Shown: in pieces, positions 1-10,485 of the stretch
Numbering within the stretch: position 1 is the stretch's first letter
How the letters are laid out: each line of letters starts with the position of its first letter
Source of the DNA: Orientallactaga sibirica
Lineage: Eukaryota > Chordata > Mammalia > Rodentia > Dipodidae
Length of the DNA: 64,000 bases
Direction of reading: 5' to 3'
Assembly: GCA_036365145.1 (NCBI GenBank)
Contig: JAEOAD010000015.1
Coordinates: 13,695,501-13,759,500 of the forward strand
Program-made: the position numbers and the translations under genes
The notes under the pieces: generated by a model
What the model was told of the DNA's origin: nothing
Databases searched by the model: none
What the model saw: the letters and a program-made list of their open reading frames with translations, nothing else

Positions 1-131
1 ATACCTGTCTTTCCAAATAAAGAGCTGTGTGTTCTACTATTAGTCAGCATTCACTGGCTATCTACAATGTGTCATTTAGACTTGATATTTTTCTCTCAAG
101 TGGTCCTTTGATCATACAGGGATTTAATCTT

Positions 132-196
132 TTTTGTGTTTTGTTTTGTTTTGTTTTGTTTTGTTTTGTTTTGTTTTGTTTTGTTTTGTTTGTTTT
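132..196. repeat. (TTTTG)n microsatellite
   Basis: About twelve units of TTTTG run directly into the T-rich tail side of a minus-strand B1 copy, so the array probably grew from the SINE's A-rich tail. Confidence 0.9.
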
Positions 197-330
197 CGAG
201 GCAGGGTCACTCTTTAGCCCAGACTGACCTGGAATTCACTATGTAGTCTCAGGTTGGCCTTGAAATCAAGGTGATCCTCCACCTCTGCCTCCCAAGTGCT
301 GGGATTAAAGGTGTGACCTACCACACCCTG
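192..330 (-). mobile_element. B1-like SINE
   Basis: Reverse-complement B1: the tail end (TTTTCGAGGCAGGGTC) comes first, then the GGAATTCACTATGTAGTCTC core and the 5' end CCCAAGTGCTGGGATTAAAG. The copy is moderately diverged. Confidence 0.85.
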
Positions 331-388
331 TGGAATTTAATCTTTGATTAGGGATATACAGTCAGCTCCAGACAAGAACATATAAATC

Positions 389-432
389 TTTATTTTATTT
401 TATTTATTTTATTTTATTTTATTTTATTTTTT
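389..432. repeat. (TTTTA)n microsatellite
   Basis: Imperfect TTTTA/TTTA units, probably expanded from a retroelement tail. Confidence 0.8.
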
Positions 433-560
433 GTCTAAATTGAAAATGTTTTAAGTTCTGGCAGGAAGTTAAGGGTTTTTTTTCTTTTTTTTTTTTTTTA
501 GTTATTATGGACATACTTAATATGGATACATATGTGTTGGAGCCATCCTTTCCTTTGTCC

Positions 561-655
561 CAAATTGTGTAGCCGAGGATGGTCTGATACTCCTGATCCT
601 CTAGCCTCCACCTCTTCAGCAATATCCTACTGGCTTGTGCCACCACAACTGGCTG
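561..655 (-). mobile_element. Degenerate B1/proto-B1 fragment
   Basis: The order of short matches (GTAGCCGAGGATGG, CCTCCACCTC, CCACCACAACTGGC) follows an inverted B1, but divergence is high. It is an old copy and the call is tentative. Confidence 0.5.
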
Positions 656-663
656 CATTTTAA

Positions 664-836
664 AATTTTTATTTATTTGAGAGCGAGAATGGATGCACTT
701 AGGCTTCTTGACACTGCAAAAAAACTCCAGACTCATGTGCCAATTTGTGCATCTGGCTTTATGTGGATACTGAGGAATTGAAGGGGCAAGGGGAAGACAA
801 ACACGTGCCTTTAACTGCTGAGCCATCTCTCCAACC
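664..836 (-). mobile_element. B2-like tRNA-derived SINE
   Basis: Reverse complement of the local B2 family: ATTTATTTGAGAG tail, ACTCCAGACTCATGTGCC and GTGCATCTGGCTT body blocks, and the 5' tRNA end as GCTGAGCCATCTCTCCAACC. Confidence 0.85.
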
Positions 837-876
837 TGCAAGTTATTTCTTTGTTGTTGTTGTTTGTTTGTTTTTT

Positions 877-973
877 GTTGTTTATGAGATAGGGTCTCAC
901 TCTAGCCTGGGCTGACCTGCAACTCACAATGATTCTCCTACCTGTGCCTCCCAAGTGTGCTACCACACCTGGA
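877..973 (-). mobile_element. B1-like SINE, partial
   Basis: Inverted B1 with the AGGGTCTCACTCTAGCC block, an internal deletion and the CTACCACACCTGG 5' end. Confidence 0.75.
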
Positions 974-1194
974 CAAGTAAATTTTTTTATGAAAACAAAT
1001 TATTTTCTTAATTGCAAATTATTTTTCCTAGAATTCTTGATATTAGATATCTTACTATCAGCTGATAAAATCCATTCAGACATTTATTTTTATACAGTAA
1101 TAATAGTTTGTTAAGGGCCTTTATATACCAGGTAAGCACTTTAGTGGGTAAAGATTTTATTGATAATTTGAGTAATTACTTTTGATTCCTCTAG

Positions 1195-1309
1195 CTCACT
1201 TCCTTCAAGCAAACTCATTAGAATTCTTCGAATGTCTGATCCTGAAAGAGGGCAAAGCATATTGCCTTTCCGACCTGTGACCCAAGAGGAAGATGACAAC
1301 CCAAGTTGA
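1195..1309 (+). CDS. SMC6: SMC6 terminal coding exon (last 37 codons)
   Basis: This is the C-terminal end of structural maintenance of chromosomes protein 6, the ATPase partner of SMC5 in the nuclear SMC5/6 complex that acts in recombination repair and replication-fork stability. A CTAG acceptor with a T-rich tract ends at 1194. One base then completes a split serine codon and 37 codons run to TGA at 1307-1309. The peptide reads [20 protein letters not shown] followed by a stretch with [12 protein letters not shown], which I recognise as the mammalian SMC6 tail. The last residues (NPS) and the SI before LPF differ from the human tail as I remember it. The ATPase head and coiled coil are encoded upstream, outside the window. 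The gene converges on VSNL1. Identification rests on this short peptide plus the expected gene order. Confidence 0.88.
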
Positions 1310-1377
1310 TGCTATAATACACCCTTTCCTCATGACGAAAGATTTGTGTGGGGAAAACAATATTCTGGACTATTTGA

Positions 1378-1383
1378 AATAAA
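1378..1383 (+). promoter_or_regulatory. Candidate proximal polyadenylation signal of SMC6
   Basis: A canonical AATAAA lies 69 nt after the SMC6 stop codon. Use of this site would give a very short UTR; nothing in the sequence decides between it and the signal at 1692. Confidence 0.45.
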
Positions 1384-1691
1384 ATGATACTGAAGATAAT
1401 CTAAGATAAAAGAAAGTCCTTTAATCCGACTGCCATAACCTATGTAAGTAAGCCTAGAAAACCAGCTGTAACCAGCAGTTCAAAACTACTCTTGTTTCCC
1501 TTTGTGCAAACAAATTTCATAATACTGGTTTTAAATATTTTGTGTTTGTTTTGGAAATTTTTTCTGTTATTTGTTTGTGTGTTTTTACCATCTACTTTTT
1601 ATAGATTTTTCAAGAGTAAAATTTTGTACATATGCACATGTACATATGTGTTTAGTTTGGGTTTATTTCTATAGTATTTTATAAGAATTAA

Positions 1692-1697
1692 AATAAA
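1692..1697 (+). promoter_or_regulatory. Candidate main polyadenylation signal of SMC6
   Basis: A canonical AATAAA is followed within 40 nt by T/G-rich sequence, as expected for a cleavage region. It is the first good signal after an A/T-rich UTR, and unique intergenic sequence follows. Confidence 0.55.
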
Positions 1698-2127
1698 AAT
1701 TTGAGTACCTGATTATTTTGCTTTTCCAGATTGTTACATTCTATAGTTTTAAAACGTGGGTGAAGGGAGGAATTTCTCATTGGGAGTAGGAGTGCAATAG
1801 TGGACCCACTGTCTTTTTTTTTTTTTTTTTTTTATTAATTAGAGACTTACATAAAACTAAGAATATATTGGGCAAAATCTCTGCTTGCTGGTAATTTTTA
1901 ACTTTAGGAGTACAACTGTAGATTTGGGCTGTAAGCTTTAATTGTTATATTTCATCAAACTTGGGCAGCCACCTGTTTACCAGACACATGTCTGCAGAAT
2001 GTAAGCAATGCCAGCCAGCTCTGCAGGGGCTTTTTCCTTAGTCCTCTAACTGCCCCCTGTGACCAGCACCAGAACTGAGTAATGGTGGCCTGGGCAATTT
2101 AGTGACATCTTGACTCAAAAATTGAAA

Positions 2128-2207
2128 ATGAGGGCTGGTAATGCAGATGATAGAGTGCAGTAGCATGCATTAGAACCTAAATTCACACCTCAGAACCAAA
2201 AAATGAA
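2128..2207 (+). mobile_element. ID-like tRNA SINE fragment
   Basis: Starts GAGGGCTGGTAATGCAG and keeps the general ID/B2 head layout followed by an A-rich segment. It is badly diverged, so the call is tentative. Confidence 0.35.
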
Positions 2208-3548
2208 AACTGCCAGTTTGCAGTCCAGATGATTGGGCCAAAATCTGTGCAGACCAAGGTGGGAGGAGCGTGGCTAATGGTTGTGTGAACCAAAAGTTAA
2301 GATATTACCTGACTTTAGAGACATAGAAAAATGTGCTTCTACAATGATTAAATAACTTATTGTTGAAAATAGTATGAACTTTTTAAAAAAGAAAGGCCAA
2401 ATAAGATTATTGCCTGTATCCTTCATTTGTCCTTCGTTTGATATGAGGATTAGTACTAACCTTTAAAAAACACATTAAATAGTAATGAGCATTCCTCATC
2501 AGCAGAAATTAAGAGTACATATTTATGAAATTAAAAAGCAAGTATTTTAAGATAAGTACTATTTTTAAGAGCGAGGACACGTCTGTAGGTATTGGGGTGA
2601 ACTGGATTTTGTTTTGTTAGGGAAGCAAGTCTAGTATTAAACAGTAATAGCCAAATGCAAAAACATGCTTTCCAAAATAAGAACTGATAGGATGATCAAA
2701 CTGCTGCCAAGTGCTCAAACATTACCCACTGACTAAAATCAGTATAATTCCTTTGTATTAGAACTACTTTAACATACATGTGCTTTTTACAAATAATAGA
2801 TAAAGTGGAATTTGCCAGTACATTAATTTTATTAACTAAGGAATTTCACTGTCTAAATTTTTGTGGTAGTTTTAAATGTTAAACTTAGTACAGAATGGGA
2901 AATGTAATCCTCAGATGTTTGAACATCTCCTGTTCAAGATTTTTCATTGCCTTAATCTCAGAAAGTTTTGGTTTCAACCGTAAGTGAACGTGTCTTCATC
3001 TATTTAAAGAATAAAAATAAATTGTTCTTTTAAAACGTGTAACTTCCAAAAATAAAAGTTAAAATTGTATGTATTAAGTTAATACTTTTGTGAATTGGGA
3101 CAGGTAGTATTGAGCTTCTCAATGACCAGCAATTTCTATGCATCATACAGGTGTCTTCACACCTTTCCAGAAACTCATAGAAAATGGGCAAAAGCTGCTT
3201 TGGATCTCGAGTTATAGCTTCTCAGTTCTTTCCTGTAAACATGATGAAAGTCATTCTCAAAATGGCAAATGTGATAAGTTGTAAATGATTTCCAACCATC
3301 TCCCTCTGCCAACTTTTGGCATGTGTTTATCCTGTCTGCCTATGTATCTAGAGAGACATGGTTAAGTTCTGGGTTTGAGACTAGAGGTGCACAGAAGAAT
3401 TGTATCAGATGTGTTCCTGTGATAAAAACAAAGTGACACAAAATGGTTAAAAGTTGTGAAGGATTATGAGCTCTAGGCTATTAAGTGTTCATATTGTTCT
3501 GAGGCATATTCTGGTCATGTTCATAATGCTTATGCATTTACATAACTG

Positions 3549-3835
3549 CTGCTAACATTAGATCTGAAATGTCCCTCAAATTCTCTTATGATAAGGACTT
3601 GGTTGCCAGCCCGTGGTGGTGTTACTGGGAACTAGTGGAATCTTTAGAAGATGGAACGTACTGGAAGGAAGTTAGATCATTGGGACTTGTCCTTTTAAGA
3701 AGATATTGGAACACTATTCCTTCTCCTTTATACATTCGCACCATGATATGCCACCTTGCCACAAGCTCAGTGCTATGAGGACAACTGCTCATGGTCTGGA
3801 CCCTCTGAAACAGGCCACATAAACTCTCTTAAAAT
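3549..3835 (+). mobile_element. LTR-like fragment, ERVL-MaLR type (inferred)
   Basis: Shows the conserved sequence order of this LTR group: GGTGGTGTTACTGGGA, GAAGGAAGTTAGATCATTGGG, a CACCATGATATGCC block and GGTCTGGACCCTCTGAAAC. No open frame is implied. The family is assigned from memory of the pattern. Confidence 0.45.
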
Positions 3836-3929
3836 GGATTTGAATTACAGGTGTGGGAGGCTAATACAGAGACCCACTACTTTAATTAATTGAGATATTT
3901 CAAGAGGAATAATTTGAAACATGTTGATT

Positions 3930-4205
3930 GTTATGGTTTGATGTAAAATGTCTTCAACAAGTTCCTGTGTTTAACACTTGCTTCCCAGCTGCTGGTACTG
4001 TTTGGAGGAGTTTTGGAGCCTTTAGAAAGTAGGGCCTGGCTGAAGGAAGTGGGACCTAACTGGAGAATGTGCCTTGACAGTTCTAGACCTACCCTGTTTC
4101 TTGCCCTGTATCTCTTTCTTGGTCCTGCTATTCCTTTTCCACCATGTTTGCCCTTAAACTATGAGCCAAAATAAACCCTTCTTTATGATTGATTGGTCTG
4201 GCACT
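3930..4205 (+). mobile_element. LTR-like fragment, MaLR type (inferred)
   Basis: TTATGGTTTGATGTAAAATG at the left, a GTAGGGCCTGGCTGAAGGAAG block, and TGAGCCAAAATAAACCCTTC near the right end, which carries an AATAAA as MaLR LTRs do. Compare the LTRs at 40648 and 42299. Confidence 0.45.
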
Positions 4206-4612
4206 AATTAAGAGACAGGCCTCTGGGTAGGTCTGTGAAGGCATTTCCAGGAAGGATTAACTGGTTGTGGGGAACATCCTTCCTCAGTGGATAGCACCTT
4301 CTTGTGGCTGCCCAGATATAAGTAAAGATGACGGGGAAAAGTGCTCCTTTCCTGCCTTTGTAGTGAATGCTACTGCTGCCATCCTCTGACATCAGACCAA
4401 GTAGTGATTCCTGCCTCACTCTGCTTGGTCCCCTGTGATGTAAACAGCTGGCCTGGCCTCTGCCACATGCTCCCACCTCTGTGGACTGAGGTGCTCTGCT
4501 GTGTCTTCCCCACCATGATGGACTGAAGGCCATGGAAACTGTTAGCTTCAGTAAACCCTCTGTTAAGTAGTTTTTATCAGAGATTTTGGTTACAACTACA
4601 AAAAAGTCACAG
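4206..4612 (+). mobile_element. Old interspersed repeat, class unresolved
   Basis: The right end (CCACCATGATGGACTGAAGG, then GTAAACCC and TTATCAGAGATTTTGGTTAC) has the layout of rodent MaLR LTR or hAT (URR1-like) ends, but the left part is not recognisable. Confidence 0.3.
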
Positions 4613-5813
4613 GACAGGTGGAACATGGAAAGAGGACTTTGCAGACAGTAGTATTAAAGCAGAAGATTGAAACAAGTAAGAGTATATGATGTGGGAAGAT
4701 AGGCAGGGCTACAACTCCAAGCAGAGGATGAGGGCAAGGGCCCTAAAGTGACAGAACTTCATGTCCAGGGATCCAAGGTCCATAGACCATAGTGAGCAAA
4801 GGGGATGGTTGGAAATGAGGCTCAGAGGTAGGAGGAGCAAAGTCAGGTTTTCAGCTGTGGTCTTGTTAGCATTGTTTAAATTTACCTTTGACATTTTTGG
4901 ACGTAAAATATATATCTCATGTACCCCACATTACCCTCCCTTATCCCCATTCTCACCATATGTATCACTTATCAGGGTCCCTCTAGCTGCTGTGTGAGTA
5001 GTATTAGGGTGAGATAATCATGGCAAGAGAGTGAGAGCAGTTTAGAGACTTGCTGTGGTCTAGGTAGGTTATTGGACTAAAGTAGTGGCAGAAGAAGCCC
5101 TCAGGTTTGAAATGGAGAGGTGTGGACCTGTGATGAGAACACTAGCTATGAGAGGAGTCAAGGAGTCCTTGGGGTCTGTCCTAAACAGGTGATTAGTGGT
5201 GCCATTCGTAGAGATTTGGACATGGAGAGAATAAAAGGATGGTTGTTCGGCAAGAAGCTGAATCTGGTTTAAATATGTGACAGTTGAGAATTAGTATGTT
5301 TAGCCACTAGTTAATTAAATGTTTAATATATTGGATATAATTTTACATCAGGAAACAAGGACATGATTTAGGAATCTGAACATGTATATTTCACCTGCAA
5401 AATGTTGGGTAAAACTCATATGGTGTAACCAAACTGTTTAGGAAACTTATTTATTGAAAAGGAAAGACAAGTAAAATACAGGATATAAGGGAACTAGGTC
5501 TTTTTACTAAGGAACTCTGATTGGCTACCAGTATCCTATGGGGTAAACCCTCCAGCGGCATCTTCTGAAACATTAGATTTATCTTGACATGGTTTCCAAC
5601 TGTGGGGAAGAAGTAGGTGTCTCACCTCAAAGTAATTCATATTACTTTAATATCATAGTCAGTTCATACAGATAACTAGAGATGACTTTGAATGAATTAT
5701 AAGACAGATGAATCCTTAAAGCAATGTGTTTCCATTTTCAAAATTGGTCCATTATTCAAGAAATGAGTATGGAAAGTTAGGACATCTAACTACATAAAAA
5801 ATAAATCTAGAAA

Positions 5814-5970
5814 GCTGGGTGTGCTGGTGCACGCCTTTAATCCCAGCACTCAGGAGGTAGAGGTAGAAGGATCACCATGAGTTCGAGACCATCCTGAGAC
5901 TACATAGTGAATTCCAGGTCAGCCTGGACTAGAGTGACACCCTACCTCGAAAAACCAAAATAAATAAATA
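5814..5970 (+). mobile_element. B1-like SINE
   Basis: Forward B1: GCTGGGTGTGCTGGTGCACG head, GCCTTTAATCCCAGCACTCA A-box region, GACTACATAGTGAATTCCAG core and ACCCTACCTCGAAAAACC end with a short AAATA tail. Confidence 0.9.
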
Positions 5971-8490
5971 TTTATAAGTAAGTAAATCTAGAAAACCAGA
6001 CATGTGGCATTTTCTCTTTAGCCCAGAAGTAAGGGGTTAAATAGCTAACATGATACTTATAATGGCAGCTGACAGTAAACTAGAACAGTAGAGTCCAGGC
6101 TGTCTAGAATGACCTTCCTGCATTTGGTTCTTACCGAGGGAGCCACTTTGACTAGCTGGAACAAAAAGGAAGTCATTGAAGACTGGTTGCTAAAGTGTCT
6201 GTGCTTATGACTTAGTTGCAGAGTGTTAAGACCAGCCTTTGGTGTTAGTCCATACTCTTACTTCTTTCATCAGTCTTCATTCCGTGTAGCAGGTTGTATA
6301 TTCCAAAGGCCATGATAGTAAATCTCTCCCAAGTTACAGAGCCTTGCTACGTGGAGGGTTTTCCTTGATCTGGGCCAGTTAAATAACTCACTCACTACTC
6401 ATGGAATCTAGTAGAAATAACCATGTGACTTCCATGGCTAAATCTAACAATGCAAAAAGAAGAACAACTTTTCCTACCTACCTTTCTACCTCTAGGGTAC
6501 TTGTGAGTTTCTAAATGGATCTCCCAGCTCTGTTGAGCTCCTTGAGTTGTAAGAAAATCCTTGAAACTGCATGAAGAGAGGGAGCTGCCCCATCATCCTT
6601 GTCCCCTATGTTCACAGTTTCACTATACCCATAGGAGTGATCCCTAGCTACAACTGCCCAAATGAGTTGTTTTGAAGTTAATGGCCCAAAAAAGTGACAG
6701 GAGATAATATAGTGATTGTTTTAAGCCCTAAACTTTGAGGTGATTTGTTATACAGCAATAATTGGAAACAGATTTTAGTATCTGGAAGTAGAAGTTCCAA
6801 AACAAAAATAAATCTAAACCACATAATACTAGAGGGAAGGTGCCATGAATTTACATGGCCTTGTAAAGACCTTAGTAGAGGCCTGGAGTCATGGATGCTC
6901 ATGGTTAGAGTTCAAGGAAAATGCAGTTCAATGGGAGACATGAGGACCGTGCTTATGTAGTGATGGGAAGTTTAGTGACACTGAGGCATAGTAGGATAGT
7001 AAATAGGATATCTACATACTAAGTCAGAACATCTAAGCGGAAAAGAAAAAGTACCCTCTGGCCACCTACTGCTGCCTGTAACAGTATTAGAGGAACAAAA
7101 TGAACCAGAGAACAATCAATGACATCTAAAGGACCCAAAGCTGTCATTCTTGAATTTTTCAGATGGCAACTCATTTCCAAATTAAGAAAAGGCTTCAGGG
7201 TAAAACTCCAGTGTGAGATAAAAGCCTTTGTTACAACTTCAGAAAGATCTACAGCAGTAGATACACTTTTTCAGGCAAAAAGCTGCTGCCTTCTGGAGAT
7301 ATGCCATTAAGCAGGAGGACTATTAAAGATAATTAAGACTCATAGCCTCTCAAGGCAAAGAAATTTATAAATATATAAGAAAGCCATAAGGCTTTTAAAA
7401 TTATTGTTTCAGGTTAAAATACGTGTCTTTGTATTTTTAAATTTTATGTGCAGGCAGTCTGAACCCCAATCAGGGGGCTTGCAAAACTAGATGGACTTCA
7501 GAATTTGCTATGGAGACTGCTGTGTGTTTTTCCTTTACCATTTTGTAGAAAAGGATAGAGAAAAGACAGTGAAATTTCCAGCTTTGCAGGATTCTTGGAG
7601 GCCTGGGCCACCTTGTAAAGGGAATGTGACTGCTGTGAGGAAACTCTGACATTCAAGTCTGGAGAGGTTCCAGACCCATGTCCACTTCAGCTACCAAGTA
7701 ACTAACTGCACCAGAGACTCTAAGCAGGCTCATTTGGCTGAACCCTTTGCAATTCCTAACCACTGAACCATGAAAAATTATAAAATGATTGCTTCCATTT
7801 TGAGCTATTAGGTTTGGAGACTGAGTTGTTACAGAGCAGTTGTAACTAAACCACACCCATTACCACTCAGCCTTTATCTTATGTGACTTAGCTCTTTTCA
7901 TGAGGATATAGTTTTCATTTCCATATGTACTATACTATACAGCAAATTTGTTTCTTTTTTTTTACCCACTCAGCACTTAAGAATGCTGTCCAACAACAGT
8001 TTAAAGCTGATATATAATATGCCATAGGGGCAGGCATCCACGATGCTTAACTTACCTGTTCTCTAAATAATCTATATTTTCTTCAGTACCCACTCTACAA
8101 ACAGAGCAATCATGGATGTCCCAGGACATGTCCTTACCACCCTATCACCTTAACTCTACTGGAAAGAAATACCCCTATAACCCTCTGCTGTCCTTTCCTC
8201 TAAGCTATGCTTTTTCCCCCACCTTGTGCAATTTGACATTTGGGAGTATGGATGTGTGTATTTAATGGCTGTCTCCACACACACAAGAATGATGTTGAGT
8301 GCAGAATAGGCTATCAGCAAAGATTTGTTATGAATCATTACCCAGAGCCCAGCATAACATAACCTGTAACCAGGTAACAGCCAGAGGATCTTATCCAGTT
8401 CATTCACCTATACTTAGTAAATTCAGGGAAAGGGTATTGGGAGGTCCAGAACCTCATGAGTCTGTCCCTGTCTGCACTTGGGGATGTCAG

Positions 8491-8652
8491 TCTTTATTTG
8501 AAAGAGGGCATGCCAGGACCTCCAGCTACTGCAAATGAACTCCAGATACACGTGCCACCTTGTGCATCTGGCTTACGTGGGTCCTGGGGAATCAAAACTG
8601 GGTCCTTTGGCTTTGCAGGCAAGTGCCTTACCACTAAGCCATTTCTCCAGCC
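8491..8652 (-). mobile_element. B2-like SINE
   Basis: Inverted B2: CTTTATTTGAAAG tail, GAACTCCAGATACACGTGCC, GTGCATCTGGCTTACGTGGG and CACTAAGCCATTTCTCCAGC blocks, all in order. Confidence 0.88.
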
Positions 8653-9259
8653 AGATGATAAGCTTTTCCATTAATACATCGAACTGTCCTCTCTGAGGGC
8701 AGAATTTAGGTACCTTGGTGTCCTATATGAAGTAAGATTTGCTTGGTCAGAGTTTCTTGTGAAATAGATGGGTAGAATTATTACATTATGGTCTCGGGTG
8801 TCATTTAATAATCTTAAAAACTGAGGAGAAATATTTAGGAAAAAAACAATATAATGTTTACCTGAAGAGGACACAACTGCTGTCTGTACTGTAGCAACTG
8901 GCTGTATATAGCTAATTAATTAAATGAAAATTTCACTTCCTTGGTCAGCAGCACCTAAATACTTGATAGTCACACAGAGCTAGTGTCTATCATCAGAGGA
9001 AGAACCATTGACAGCACTAAGAAACTGAGCTTCTCCAGGCATGTTCTGAAAATACCAATCTGCTTTAGATGCTTAATGATACTCTTCCTCAAGGTAAAAA
9101 GGTTGGAGCTTTGGTCCATCATTATAGATAGAAACTGACATACTTTCTAAGTCTTCTCTCCAACTGACTTAGAGGGCAGCTCCCAGCCCACTAACTGTGC
9201 CTCCACAAAGCTGTGTAAACATAATACGTTCTTAGCACCAGAGTCACACTGACGTAAAG

Positions 9260-9265
9260 TTTATT
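9260..9265 (-). promoter_or_regulatory. Polyadenylation signal of VSNL1
   Basis: TTTATT on the + strand is AATAAA in the gene's direction. Sequence just beyond it in the sense direction is GT-rich (GTCAGTGTGACTCTGGTG), as expected for a downstream element. Confidence 0.65.
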
Positions 9266-10182
9266 GTCATATGATGAGCATTTTTTTTTCAGAATGAACA
9301 AGTCTTCTGTTTTTGTTTTTTAAATGTTACATGCCATATTACTTGTCTGTCTGTGGGGAGGGGCTGGATAAAGTTGGAAAATGACCTTTTCCCTTTTTGT
9401 TGTCATACATTCTTCAAATTTCAAGGATGTATGTTTAAGGGTAGATTTGGTAAGTCATTGCTAGATGACCCCACACTACTAGGAACATTTGTTTCAAGTT
9501 GGAAATTATAAAATCAGAATTAGGGGAGTAAATCAAATGTTTTAAATTTATTTGGGACATCTAGTGCCACCTTTTTGGAAGCCTTTGAAAATTCAAGCAG
9601 AAATCAGTACACTTTCAATAAATAATATCATTGTGTATATGTATATATAGGTAGATATACTTAATTATTTAGCAGGATTTTAAGTTTTATACTGCAATCA
9701 TCCAAAACAGCTCTTTCCAGATTGATAGGATGCAAATGAGGTAAGGATTAAGGCAAACCCAAAAGGCATGCAAATGTAGTACATTTATATTCACTGATAA
9801 TACAAGCTTTTTGTGTGTGGACCACATAGGGAGCCAAGGGCCCCTCCTGTGTGTCTGTCCAGTACTATTTTACAGGAGAATGGTGACACAGCTCATAAAT
9901 AGGTTACATTACTGTGGGGGTCTCAGTGCTACTAACATTATGTAATCATGGAGACACAAGCATTAGCAAAACATGTACAAGAAATCATGTAATTTAGCAG
10001 CACATTTCTGCCCAGGCTTTGGAGGAGGATATTTTTTAATGAAATGATATTACACATGTCACATTGTGGCAGGTTGTTTTGTTTTATAATATATGCTTTT
10101 AAAATTCATTAGCAAATGACATTCTCATGCACACAAGTGTTTCAAACACAAGAAGCAAGTCCATTTATAGATAGTCCAAGCA

Positions 10183-10196
<14 letters not shown>

Positions 10197-10229
<33 letters not shown>
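10197..10229. repeat. (TG)n / sense (CA)n microsatellite in VSNL1 3' UTR
   Basis: Sixteen perfect dinucleotide units, read as CA in the mRNA and beginning about 58 nt after the stop codon. CA-rich RNA is a known binding site for hnRNP L; any role here is inferred. Confidence 0.95.
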
Positions 10230-10231
<2 letters not shown>

Positions 10232-10287
10232 CTGCAGACTGAATGGAACATTGAGACTTCTGTGCGGTCCATAGCATTAACATCAGC

Positions 10288-10485
10288 TCATTTCTGAATG
10301 TCACACTGCAGAAGTAATACAATAGAAGGGTCGCTCTTTGCAGCTTCTTTGAATTCATCCAGTGTGATCTGGTCATCTTTGTTCTTATCCATCTTGCTGA
10401 AAATCTTGTCTACTCGCTGCTCTGGCGTGAGGCCATCCTCATTCATTTTCATCATGATCACAGTGCCCACCATTTTGTAGATAGC
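10288..10485 (-). CDS. VSNL1: VSNL1 last coding exon (residues 127-191)
   Basis: Encodes the C-terminal third of visinin-like protein 1 (VILIP-1), a myristoylated neuronal calcium-sensor protein that moves to membranes on calcium binding and affects cGMP signalling and receptor traffic. The exon opens at 10485 after a TTTCCCCCAAG acceptor, in phase 0, with [18 protein letters not shown]. It contains the EF4 calcium loop ([12 protein letters not shown], residues 159-170, all coordinating positions kept) and ends LLLQCDIQK with TGA at 10288-10290. Cys187, the dimer-forming cysteine known in this family, is present. The LLLQCDIQK end separates VSNL1 from hippocalcin and HPCAL1. Sixty-five residues plus stop complete the expected 191-residue length. 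Confidence 0.97.
   Translation of the reverse strand, partial: AIYKMVGTVIMMKMNEDGLTPEQRVDKIFSKMDKNKDDQITLDEFKEAAKSDPSIVLLLQCDIQK

Larger units (their letters stand above)
1..1194 (+). other. SMC6 last intron (3' part), repeat-filled
   Basis: No coding exon is visible here. The stretch holds a pentanucleotide TTTTG array, a TTTTA array and four SINE copies, listed separately, and ends in the acceptor at 1193-1194. The penultimate SMC6 exon must lie to the left of the window. Confidence 0.7.
1310..1710 (+). other. SMC6: SMC6 3' UTR (minimum extent)
   Basis: A-rich and T-rich non-coding sequence follows the SMC6 stop codon. Canonical AATAAA hexamers lie at 1378-1383 and 1692-1697. The second is followed by a T-rich stretch, so a UTR of about 400 nt is the simplest reading. 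Further AATAAA motifs near 3010 and 3016 leave longer isoforms possible. The end is inferred from the motifs alone. Confidence 0.6.
1701..9239. other. Spacer between convergent SMC6 and VSNL1 3' ends
   Basis: About 7.5 kb with no recognisable exon. Contents I can name are an ID-like fragment near 2128-2207, LTR-like pieces at 3549-4612, one B1 at 5814 and one B2 at 8491. The rest is A/T-rich unique sequence. Open frames here are short and lack any protein family signature. Confidence 0.65.
9240..10287 (-). other. VSNL1: VSNL1 3' UTR
   Basis: About 1.05 kb lies between the VSNL1 stop codon and a canonical polyadenylation signal on the - strand at 9260-9265. This is close to the UTR length I recall for the human transcript. 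The sequence is A/T-rich, carries no SINE, and contains a pure CA repeat (in the sense direction) near its start. An alternative AATAAA lies at 9547-9552. The 3' boundary is inferred from the signal and from GT-rich sequence just beyond it. Confidence 0.7.

Noticed and set aside
419..841. 140-codon frame on the - strand
   Set aside because: It runs through a degenerate B1, a B2 and A-rich tails; the protein is translated SINE sequence.
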